Shown: positions 33,068-40,755 of the stretch, piece after piece | Layout: the number at the start of each line of letters is the position of its first letter | Numbering within the stretch: the first letter of the stretch is position 1 | From: JBHHWH01 sp046756405 | GTDB taxonomy: Bacteria > Actinomycetota > Acidimicrobiia > Spongiisociales > ZC4RG35 | NCBI GenBank assembly: GCA_046756405.1 | Contig: JBHHWH010000008.1 | Span: 1-42,402, forward strand | Reading direction: 5' to 3' | DNA length: 42,402 nucleotides | Notes under the pieces: model-generated | Told to the model about the DNA's origin: nothing | Databases searched by the model: none | What the model saw: only the letters and a program-made list of their open reading frames with translations | Translations under genes and position numbers: made by a program

Positions 33068-33091
33068 AAGCCCCCGTCAAGGCGGGGGCTT
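33068..33091 (+). terminator. Rho-independent-type terminator after the two-component operon
   Basis: AAGCCCCCG pairs with CGGGGGCTT around a 6-nt loop and is followed by TCTCGTTGCC. It lies in the 178-bp gap between the response regulator and the alpha/beta hydrolase gene. The hairpin and the text before it (AAGCAGGAAGCCCCC) also resemble the right end of IS200/IS605-family TnpB elements, see findings. Confidence 0.7.
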
Positions 33092-33127
33092 TCTCGTTGC
33101 CCTTTGTAGGGTGCCGCCATCGGCTTA

Positions 33128-34282
33128 GTGACTGCCCTCGCCCTGCTGTTTCTCCTCTCCACAGGCCTCCTCCTGGTCGGAGGGATCATCTACGCCGAAG
33201 GAGTGAAGAGGTCCGCCCTGGTAGTCCGTGGTCCCCGGCGCACCTTTGGGGTCTGGGTGAGAGGGTTGTTGAACTCCCGGGTAGTTCTCGCCGCGGTCGA
33301 GCCCCACCAGGGGATCGGCCACCCGGGGATCCTGGGACTCTGGTGGCCGGAGGGGTACGGCCGGCTGGGAAGGGTCGAAGGGGTGGTCGGACTAGAGGTG
33401 ACCCGCAGTTTCGAGCATCTGGTCGGCGAACCACCTCCGCTCTGTCCTCAGGGACCCCTGGAGAACTGTCCCCCCGTCGACATCGAGGCCTATGCCTACC
33501 CCTCCGACCCCAGTGACGCAGGACTCGGATTCGAAGAGGTCACCTACGAGACTCCCCTGGGACCGATGGGGGCGTGGAAGGTTGCTGCCGCCGGCGACCG
33601 CTGGGCGCTACACGTCCACGGCTGGACCGCCGAACGCCGGGAAGCGATCCGCCTCCTCCCTGTCCTTCATGAGGAGGGCATGACCTCGATGGTGATCGAC
33701 TACCGCAACGACCCGGGAGCCCCACGAGACCCCACCGGGCTTTACCGATTCGGCCTCACCGAATGGGAAGACGTAGAGGCCGCGGTGCGCTATGCCCTGG
33801 ACCACGGGGCCGAGGACCTGGTCCTCGTCGGCTACTCCACCGGAGCGGCCCACATCATGTCCTTCCTGGAGAGGTCGGACCTCGCCCCTTCCGTGCGAGG
33901 TCTGGTCTTCGACGCACCCAACATCTCCATAGTGGAGGCAATTCGTTTCGGCTCTAGAGGGGTCACCTACCCCGGTACTCCGATCCGCATCGGTCGTGTC
34001 GTTCAGGAGGTGGGACTGTGGATAGCCGATGTCCGGTGGAAAGTGGACTGGGACACCACCAACTACGTGGAGCGGGCCACCACGATCATCAAGGTGCCCA
34101 CCCTGGTCTTCCACGGCACCGCAGATCGGCGCATCCCCCTCTCGGTGAGCCGGAGGCTTCAGGCCCTGTCCCCCGACCGGGTCCAACTGGTGGTGACACC
34201 CGCTGCCGGCCATGTGATGAGTTGGAACGCCGACCCGGAACGGTATGAGCGCTACTTGAGAGGGTTCCTGGGGTCGATCTAG
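33128..34282 (+). CDS. Alpha/beta hydrolase with N-terminal membrane anchor
   Basis: 384 residues from GTG 33128. A hydrophobic N-terminal segment (about 2-23) acts as an anchor or uncleaved signal. The hydrolase domain starts near 150 (WALHVHGWTAERREA, an oxyanion-hole HGxT-like site). The nucleophile elbow is GYSTG, the acid Asp is in FHGTADRRIP and the His in AAGHVMSW, so the catalytic triad is complete. This is the serine-hydrolase type related to BAAT/dienelactone-like peptidase folds; substrate is unknown. The stop TAG shares the bases CTAG with the stop of the convergent fabH gene. Confidence 0.88.
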   Translation: MTALALLFLLSTGLLLVGGIIYAEGVKRSALVVRGPRRTFGVWVRGLLNSRVVLAAVEPHQGIGHPGILGLWWPEGYGRLGRVEGVVGLEVTRSFEHLVGEPPPLCPQGPLENCPPVDIEAYAYPSDPSDAGLGFEEVTYETPLGPMGAWKVAAAGDRWALHVHGWTAERREAIRLLPVLHEEGMTSMVIDYRNDPGAPRDPTGLYRFGLTEWEDVEAAVRYALDHGAEDLVLVGYSTGAAHIMSFLERSDLAPSVRGLVFDAPNISIVEAIRFGSRGVTYPGTPIRIGRVVQEVGLWIADVRWKVDWDTTNYVERATTIIKVPTLVFHGTADRRIPLSVSRRLQALSPDRVQLVVTPAAGHVMSWNADPERYERYLRGFLGSI

Positions 34283-35256
34283 AACTGGACCGCGGCCGCG
34301 GCCCAGTGGAACCCGGCTCCGAAGGCAGTGAGGACCACCAAGTCCCCCTCGGCGACCTTGCCGCAGCGAACCGCCTCCCATAGGGCAAAGGGCACAGTCG
34401 CCGAACCAGTGTTGCCGTATTCGTGAACGTTGACGTACACCTTCTCCTCGGAAACCCCGAGACGCTTCCGGACTGCGTCGATGATCCTCAGGTTGGCCTG
34501 ATGGGGAATGACCAGGGCGACATCTGAGACGGAGCGGCCGATCCGTCTCAGCACCTCGGCGGAGGCCTCGCTCATCCGCTTCACCGCCTCGGTGAACACC
34601 CGCCGTCCGTCCATGATCAGCCGGTTGTAGTCCCCGCTGCGCAGGGTGATCTCGTTGAAGGGGTTGCGGGTTCCGCCTGCGGCGAGGGTGAGGATGTCAG
34701 CGTGGCTGCCGTCGGTGCCAGTGATCACGTCGAGGACCTCCGCCCGGGCAGGCTCCGGGCCCATCACCACCGAGCCTGCCCCATCGCCGAACAGCACCGC
34801 TGTGGCCCGGTCGGTCAGATCGATCATCTTGGAGATCAGCTCCACCCCTATGACCAGGATCTTCTTCGGTGACACGGCGATCCGGGAACGGGCCACATCG
34901 ATGGCCTGGACGAACCCGGCGCATCCGCTCCCGCCCAGGTCGTAGGTGGGGATGTGGCGGCATCCGAGCCGGTGCTGGACCAAGGCCGCGGTGTCAGGAG
35001 TCATCAGCTCGGGAGTGTCGGTGGCGACGATGATCTCGTCGATGTCGTCAGGGGTGAGGTCGGCGTCTTTGATGGCCACCTCGGCGGCGTTGGCGGCCAG
35101 GGTCATCGTGGTCTCGTCGGCGGCGGCGAACCGGCGACGTTTGATACCGGTGCGCTGGGTTATCCACTCGTCGGAGGTGTCCACCAGGCGCGCCCACTCG
35201 TCGTTGGTCACCACCCTCTCGGGTACGTACCCACCAAAACCCATAATGTGTGCCAC
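34279..35256 (-). CDS. fabH: 3-oxoacyl-ACP synthase III (KAS III, FabH-like)
   Basis: 325 residues from a GTG at 35254-35256, chosen because the first beta strand of the family (HIMGFGGYVPERVVTND) follows at once. The catalytic triad is Cys112 in GGSGCAGFVQAID, His252 in VIPHQANLRII and Asn282 in EYGNTGSAT. The enzyme starts fatty-acid chains by condensing a primer acyl-CoA with malonyl-ACP. The segment before the Cys (LGGSG instead of the usual NAA-type) is a small deviation, so use of another primer or a role in a side pathway is possible. Divergent from the DUF1028 gene across 85 bp. Confidence 0.92.
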   Translation of the reverse strand: MAHIMGFGGYVPERVVTNDEWARLVDTSDEWITQRTGIKRRRFAAADETTMTLAANAAEVAIKDADLTPDDIDEIIVATDTPELMTPDTAALVQHRLGCRHIPTYDLGGSGCAGFVQAIDVARSRIAVSPKKILVIGVELISKMIDLTDRATAVLFGDGAGSVVMGPEPARAEVLDVITGTDGSHADILTLAAGGTRNPFNEITLRSGDYNRLIMDGRRVFTEAVKRMSEASAEVLRRIGRSVSDVALVIPHQANLRIIDAVRKRLGVSEEKVYVNVHEYGNTGSATVPFALWEAVRCGKVAEGDLVVLTAFGAGFHWAAAAVQF

Positions 35257-35341
35257 GACCCCCAGCCTAAACCCGGAACCTAATGCACCAGGGTCCGGAT
35301 GTGGACCTTTGCGGATATAGAACGGGGCTACGGTTTCGCTC

Positions 35342-36262
35342 ATGCGTCTACCCCGCAAACCCGTCTCCACCTACTCGATCGTGGCCTTCGATGCGGACAC
35401 CGGCCAACTCGGCGTAGCCGTCCAGTCCCACTGGTTCTCGGTGGGCACCGTCGTCCCCTGGGCCGAGTCCGGGGTGGGCGCGGTGGCGACCCAGGCCCTC
35501 GCCGAGCCGGCCTACGGGCCCCATGGCCTGGAGCTGATGCGCAACGGAGTGGACGCCGTCACCGCTCTGGCCAAACTGACAGACGAAGATTCCGAGGCCG
35601 ACGTTAGGCAGGTGGCCTTCGTCGACGCCTCGGGGCGGGCGGCGACCCACACCGGAGCCCGCTGTATCGATGAGGCAGGGCACGTCACCGGAGAGGGCTT
35701 CACCGTCCAGGCCAACATGATGGCCCGTCCCACCGTGTGGGCAGCGATGGCTGGAGCCTACGCCGAAGCTGTGGGCGACCTGGCCGATCGACTACTAGCC
35801 GCCCTCGACGCCGCGGAGGCGGAAGGAGGTGACATCCGGGGTCGTCAGTCGGCGGCGCTGCTGGTCGTCTCCGGCGAGTCCACCGGGAACCCGGGGGAAG
35901 ACAGGCTCTTCGACCTTCGTGTGGAGGATCATCCCGATCCGCTGGACGAGCTACGACGTCTGGTGCAGCTTCGCAGGGCTTACATCGACATGACCGCCGG
36001 CGACGACGCCATCGGCGCCGGAGATGTCGAGGCAGCTCTGGATCACTACTCCCGGGCGGCCCGGCGGGCACCGGAGGTCGTGGAGATGCCCTTCTGGCAG
36101 GCGGTGAGCCTCGCCGCTGTCGGCCGCCTCGATGAAGCCGCTGCCATCTTCGCCCAGGTCTTCGAACGGGAACCGGTGTGGCGGGAGCTTGTTCCCCGAC
36201 TCGTCGCCGTCGACCTACTCCCGATTGACGACGACACCCTGGATCGGATCATCGGCCTGTAA
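35342..36262 (+). CDS. DUF1028 family protein (Ntn-hydrolase-like)
   Basis: 306 residues. The first 200 match DUF1028: TYSIVAFDADTGQLGVAVQS, FSVGTVVPWAESGVGAVATQA (split) and AATHTGARC, then a VQANMMARPTVWAAM block. The family has an Ntn-hydrolase-like fold, but no activity is established. Residues about 205-300 form helical repeats (AALDHYSRAARRAPEVVEMP) like TPR units, a common C-terminal addition. It lies 26 nt before the LLM oxidoreductase gene on the same strand. Confidence 0.88.
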   Translation: MRLPRKPVSTYSIVAFDADTGQLGVAVQSHWFSVGTVVPWAESGVGAVATQALAEPAYGPHGLELMRNGVDAVTALAKLTDEDSEADVRQVAFVDASGRAATHTGARCIDEAGHVTGEGFTVQANMMARPTVWAAMAGAYAEAVGDLADRLLAALDAAEAEGGDIRGRQSAALLVVSGESTGNPGEDRLFDLRVEDHPDPLDELRRLVQLRRAYIDMTAGDDAIGAGDVEAALDHYSRAARRAPEVVEMPFWQAVSLAAVGRLDEAAAIFAQVFEREPVWRELVPRLVAVDLLPIDDDTLDRIIGL

Positions 36263-36288
36263 GCCTTCTCCGGGTCTATCGTCGCCGG

Positions 36289-37269
36289 ATGAGATTCGGA
36301 GCTTTCATACCCCAGGGCTGGCGTCTCGACCTCGCCGGCATACCCGTCAACAAGCATTGGGAGACGATGCTGGGAGTGGCTACCAGCATCGAACGGCTCG
36401 GGTTCGAGTCGCTGTGGGTCTACGACCATTTCCACACCGTCCCCGAACCCACCCAGGAAGTCACCTACGAGGCCTGGACCCTGATGGCGTCCCTCGCCGC
36501 AACCACCGAGACCGTCCGTCTGGGTCAGATGTGCACCTGCAACACCTACCGTCCCCCTGCCTACCTGGCCAAGATGGCAGCCAATATCGATGTGATCTCC
36601 GCCGGTCGGCTGGAGATGGGTATCGGCGCCGGATGGTACGAACACGAACACATCGGCTACGGCTACCCGTTCCTGCCGCCTGGAGGGCGTCTGGGCATGC
36701 TGCGGGAAGGAGTGGAGATCATGAAGGCGATGTGGACCGAGAACGAAGTGAACTACGACGGCAAGTACTACCAGCTCAAAGGCGGGATCTGCCAGCCCAA
36801 GCCGGTCCAGCAACCCCACATCCCCTTCTGGATCGCCGGCGGTGGAGAGAAAGTGACCCTCCGGATCGCCGCCCGCCACGCCGCCTACACCAACTTCGGG
36901 GTGACCCTCGACCAGTTCATCCACAAGTCGGAGGTGCTCAAAGGTCACTGCGCCGAGGCGGGAACCGACTATGACGCCATCGTCCGCTCCACCAACTTCA
37001 ACATCATCTGCTGCGAGACGGAGGCCGAGGTCGAAGAGAAGAAGGCGTGGCTGAAGGGCCATCTGTCGAACTACATCCCCGAGGAGAAGGCGGAGAGAGC
37101 AGTCCGCAACTACGACGCCATGTCGGGCACCCCGGAACAGGTCGCTTCGCGGCTAGCCGAGTGGGAGAGGGCTGGCATGTCCTATGCCATCGTCTACTTC
37201 CCTGAAGTGGCCTACGACCCCTCAGGGGTGGAGCTGTTCGCCAGAGAGGTCGTCCCGGCGCTGACCTGA
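36289..37269 (+). CDS. LLM-class F420-dependent oxidoreductase
   Basis: 326 residues of the luciferase-like monooxygenase barrel. Key segments are MRFGAFIPQGW at the first strand, ERLGFESLWVYDHF, AATTETVRLGQMC, MAANIDVISAGRLEMGIGAG (split) and FWIAGGGEKVTLRIAA. These are typical of F420-dependent enzymes of Actinomycetota rather than FMN luciferases. Substrate is unknown. Use of F420 supports the actinobacterial assignment. It converges on the molybdopterin-desulfurase fusion gene with 8 nt between the stops. Confidence 0.9.
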   Translation: MRFGAFIPQGWRLDLAGIPVNKHWETMLGVATSIERLGFESLWVYDHFHTVPEPTQEVTYEAWTLMASLAATTETVRLGQMCTCNTYRPPAYLAKMAANIDVISAGRLEMGIGAGWYEHEHIGYGYPFLPPGGRLGMLREGVEIMKAMWTENEVNYDGKYYQLKGGICQPKPVQQPHIPFWIAGGGEKVTLRIAARHAAYTNFGVTLDQFIHKSEVLKGHCAEAGTDYDAIVRSTNFNIICCETEAEVEEKKAWLKGHLSNYIPEEKAERAVRNYDAMSGTPEQVASRLAEWERAGMSYAIVYFPEVAYDPSGVELFAREVVPALT

Positions 37270-37277
37270 ACCGGCTC

Positions 37278-40200
37278 TTACTTACAGGGGAGGAACCGCA
37301 CCGTCGTCTCCATCTCCTCCAGCACTTCGGCCAGGCCCCTGATAGTGCGTTCGATGTCCTCTTCGGTGGTGTGGTGGGAGAGGGAGAACCGCACCGAGCA
37401 GTGGGCGTCCTCGTCGCTGCATCCCATGGCGATCAGCACGTGGGTCGGGTCGGGGCTGCCTGTCTTGCAGGCTGAACCCGAGGACAGGGCGACGCCGTGG
37501 TGGTCCATAGCCACCACCAGGCTCTCTCCACGCAGGCCGGGAAGGGTCAGGTTGAGGGTGTTGGGAAGACGCTGTTCCCGGTCGCCGTTGAGCACCGCTG
37601 TGGGCACCAGCCGCCGGATGCCCTCTTCGAGGCGATCCCGCAGCCCCGCCAGTCGCGGTCCCTCGTCGATCCATCGTGTTGCCAGCTCGGCAGCCGTTCC
37701 CATACCAACGATGGCGGGAACGTTCTCGGTTCCGGCACGCACCGAACTTTCCTGCTTACCCCCATGGATAAGCGGTTCCAGCTCGACGCCTTTGCGCACA
37801 TAGAGGGCGCCCACACCCTTAGGGCCGTGGAACTTATGGGCGGCCAGGCTCAACAGGTCGACTCCGAGGGCTGCGACGTCCACGGGGATCTTGCCCACCG
37901 CCTGGGCGGCGTCGGTATGGAAGAGGACCCCACGATCATGGGCCACCGCACACAGCTCTGCGATCGGTTGGATGGTCCCCACCTCGTTGTTGGCCATCAT
38001 GATCGACACCAGGATGGTGTCGTCCCGCAGCGCCTCGCCGAGCTGTTGGGGGCTCACCATCCCCCGGGAGTCGACCTCCAGATAGGTGACGTCGTAGCCG
38101 ATCCGCTCCAGGAAGGCGGAGGCCTTCATGATCGCCGGGTGCTCGACGGCCGTGGTGATGATGTGTCTTCCCTTGTCGGCGTGGCGGAAGGCGACGCCCT
38201 TGAGGGCTAGGTTGTCGGCCTCGGATCCTCCCCCGGTGAAGACGATGCGGCGGGGTCGGGCGTTGATCAGCCGAGCCACCTGCCGTCTCGCCTTGGCGAT
38301 GGCCTCCTTGGCGTCCCGGCCCACCTCGTGGAGGCTGGAGGGGTTGCCGTGGGCTGAGCCCAGATAGGGGACCATGGCCTCGCGCACCTCGTCGGCGACT
38401 CGGGTGGTGGCGTTGTTGTCCAGGTAGATGGGCCGCGCCCTCCGCGGACGCGGGGTATCAGACACCGTCCTGGTGATCTCGCGGGGTGAGGGCGGGGTCC
38501 ACCCCTGCCCGTCCTCCAGTTTCACCACCTCGCACAAGAGTGCCTTGTAGACGGGGAAGCCTGAGATCTCGTCGTAGTTGCCCAGGTCGGTCAACAGGTT
38601 GACGTTCCATTCCTGCCAGGCCTTGGGACCCACGGGGGTCCCGCCGCCCATGTTGGCTTCGATGGCCCCTTCGACAATCCGGTCCGTCACCCGGGCCCGA
38701 AACGGCACCGCACCCCGCGGGGTACGTACCTCCACCAGATCTCCATCGCTGATGCCCCGGGCGGCGGCGTCGACAACATTGATCTCCACGGTGGGTTCCG
38801 GGTTGTCGCCTACCAGGCCCGGGATGCCGTGATGCTGGGAGCGAAAGTCGGTCTGGGGGCGGGCACCTGAGTTGAAGACCAGGGGATAACGCCGAGCCAG
38901 ATCTGGGACGGCCACCGGGCCCTCCACCGGTTCCACGTATCTGGGAAGGGGCTCGTAGCCGTAGTCGTCGAGGATCGTGGAAAAGATCTCGAACCTGCCG
39001 GTGGGAGTGTCGAAGCCCGGCTTACCGTCCGGTCGTAGCGAGCCCTTCTCCCACTTCTTGTACTCCATCATCGGTGTCGGGAGCTTCACCCACCCTCCGG
39101 CAGCCCTCACCTCCTCCAGGGTGTAGCCGGAACCGCGGAGAGCCTGGCGAATCATCTCCTCCTCACTCTGGGGGAAGAGGTGGCCGTAGCCGAGCCGTTT
39201 GGCCAGCTCGGCCATGATCAGGTAGTCGTTGCGAGCCTCCCCTACCGGCTCGATGACCCTCTCCCGGAGACGAAAGATCGGTCCGTAGGTCATGTAAGAG
39301 TCGATCTCAAACATCGTGGTGGCGGGCAGCACCACGTCGGCGTAACGGGCGTCGGCGGTGAGCTGGCGGTCGATGGTGGCTATGAAGTCGAGCTGGGAGA
39401 GGGTCTTCTCCCAGATAGGGGTCTCTGGCCAGGAAGTAAGAATCGAGGCTCCATGGATGATCAGGCCCCGAATCGGATAGGGGTCGCCGTTGAGCACCGC
39501 CTCCACCAGGCCGCTGGCATGACCTTCGCCCCGGTACTTGGAGTAGAGGGGGAAACGGTCGAAACCGACCGCCCGCCTCACCTCGGGGTTGGGCTGGTTG
39601 CAGGCCCGGTTGATTGGGAAATGAGTGCCCAGCATCGCCAGGCCGATTCCCCCGGGAACGTCGAGTTGGCCGGCGAGGGCGAAGAGGGTAAGGACGGCGC
39701 GGATACTCTGGATGCCGCTGTTGGAGTACTCCAACCCGGTGTACATGACCGGACAGGCACCGCCTGCGTCGGCGAGACGCCTGGCCAGTTGCCGGATCTT
39801 CTCCGCGGGAACCCCGGTGATGGTCTCGACCACTTCGGGGCTGAAGTGCTGGACATAGTTGACCAGTTCGTCGAAGCCGTGGCACCAGTTTTCGGCGAAA
39901 TCCTCGTCGTAAAGGTCCTCGTCGACGAGTACCCCGATCATCGAAAGCGCCAGGGCAGCGTCGGTGCCGGGACGAAGTGGCACCCACTCGGCGCCGGTGC
40001 GGTCGGCGGTTTCGGTGCGACGAGGGTCGATGACCACGATGTCGGCGCCGCGCCGGGCGGCTGCTTCGAGGCGGTGCATGTCGAGAGGTGGTGAGTCGGT
40101 GGCCGGGTTCGCCCCCCACACCACGGCCATCTCGGCGTTCTCGATGTCGCTGAACATGTCGATGAGCATCCGGCCCATCGTCACGTGGGGGGCGATCATG

Positions 40201-40724
40201 GCGAACGACACGTAGCAGAGGGCTCCAACGCCCATCGTGTTGGGCGACCCGAAAGGGAACAGCACGTTGGAGGCCGATGATACCGGAGCCTCCTTGGGCT
40301 GGTACATGTCGCAGAGGGAGAGCTCGAAAGCCCCGCGTCCGGTGTAGACCGCGACCGCCTCGGGGCCTGACTCCTCCCGGATCGAGCCGAGCTGTTCGAC
40401 GATCAGGTCGTAGGCCTCGTCCCAGGTGATCGGTTCGAACTCCAGAGTCCCCTTAGGGCCTACCCGGCGCATCGGTTGGCGGAGCCGGTGTTCCGAATAG
40501 ACGATCTCGGGGGCGTGGCGTCCCCGGTGGCAGATCATCCCTAGGGGATGGTCGGGATCGGCTTCGATGGTCTCTAGCTTGCCGTCGCGGAGACCTACTA
40601 CCACCCAGCACCCGGCCGGACAGATGCCGCAAATTCCCTTCTTTAGCTCGAACCCGTTACCCCCGGTGGAAGGGGCTTCAATGACCATCACTCCGTCCAG
40701 CGTCAGCTCAACACTCCTCAACAC
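37278..40724 (-). CDS. Molybdopterin oxidoreductase fused to a cysteine desulfurase
   Basis: 1148 residues in one uninterrupted frame. Residues 1-735 are a DMSO-reductase-family molybdopterin oxidoreductase: a 4Fe-4S site Cys32, 35, 39 and 65, a candidate Mo ligand Cys170 (GVGALCYVSF), the VVWGANPATDS and VVIDPRRTETAD cofactor blocks and a C-terminal bis-MGD domain (about 612-735). A Pro/Arg-rich linker (736-764) joins a full NifS/IscS-type desulfurase: IYLDNNATT (766-774), His862, Asp938 in HTDAAQAVG, PLP Lys964 in LAAHKFHGPKG and persulfide Cys1086 in SSGSACKTGS. The first half resembles formate dehydrogenase/thiosulfate reductase-type enzymes; its substrate is unknown. GTG 40724 is used; ATG 40688 is a good alternative. 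GTG 38465 in the linker could allow internal initiation. Follows the GMC gene by 31 nt. Confidence 0.93.
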   Translation of the reverse strand: MLRSVELTLDGVMVIEAPSTGGNGFELKKGICGICPAGCWVVVGLRDGKLETIEADPDHPLGMICHRGRHAPEIVYSEHRLRQPMRRVGPKGTLEFEPITWDEAYDLIVEQLGSIREESGPEAVAVYTGRGAFELSLCDMYQPKEAPVSSASNVLFPFGSPNTMGVGALCYVSFAMIAPHVTMGRMLIDMFSDIENAEMAVVWGANPATDSPPLDMHRLEAAARRGADIVVIDPRRTETADRTGAEWVPLRPGTDAALALSMIGVLVDEDLYDEDFAENWCHGFDELVNYVQHFSPEVVETITGVPAEKIRQLARRLADAGGACPVMYTGLEYSNSGIQSIRAVLTLFALAGQLDVPGGIGLAMLGTHFPINRACNQPNPEVRRAVGFDRFPLYSKYRGEGHASGLVEAVLNGDPYPIRGLIIHGASILTSWPETPIWEKTLSQLDFIATIDRQLTADARYADVVLPATTMFEIDSYMTYGPIFRLRERVIEPVGEARNDYLIMAELAKRLGYGHLFPQSEEEMIRQALRGSGYTLEEVRAAGGWVKLPTPMMEYKKWEKGSLRPDGKPGFDTPTGRFEIFSTILDDYGYEPLPRYVEPVEGPVAVPDLARRYPLVFNSGARPQTDFRSQHHGIPGLVGDNPEPTVEINVVDAAARGISDGDLVEVRTPRGAVPFRARVTDRIVEGAIEANMGGGTPVGPKAWQEWNVNLLTDLGNYDEISGFPVYKALLCEVVKLEDGQGWTPPSPREITRTVSDTPRPRRARPIYLDNNATTRVADEVREAMVPYLGSAHGNPSSLHEVGRDAKEAIAKARRQVARLINARPRRIVFTGGGSEADNLALKGVAFRHADKGRHIITTAVEHPAIMKASAFLERIGYDVTYLEVDSRGMVSPQQLGEALRDDTILVSIMMANNEVGTIQPIAELCAVAHDRGVLFHTDAAQAVGKIPVDVAALGVDLLSLAAHKFHGPKGVGALYVRKGVELEPLIHGGKQESSVRAGTENVPAIVGMGTAAELATRWIDEGPRLAGLRDRLEEGIRRLVPTAVLNGDREQRLPNTLNLTLPGLRGESLVVAMDHHGVALSSGSACKTGSPDPTHVLIAMGCSDEDAHCSVRFSLSHHTTEEDIERTIRGLAEVLEEMETTVRFLPCK

Positions 40725-40755
40725 GGCCGGAGCCCACCGTAATCCTCGATCCGCT

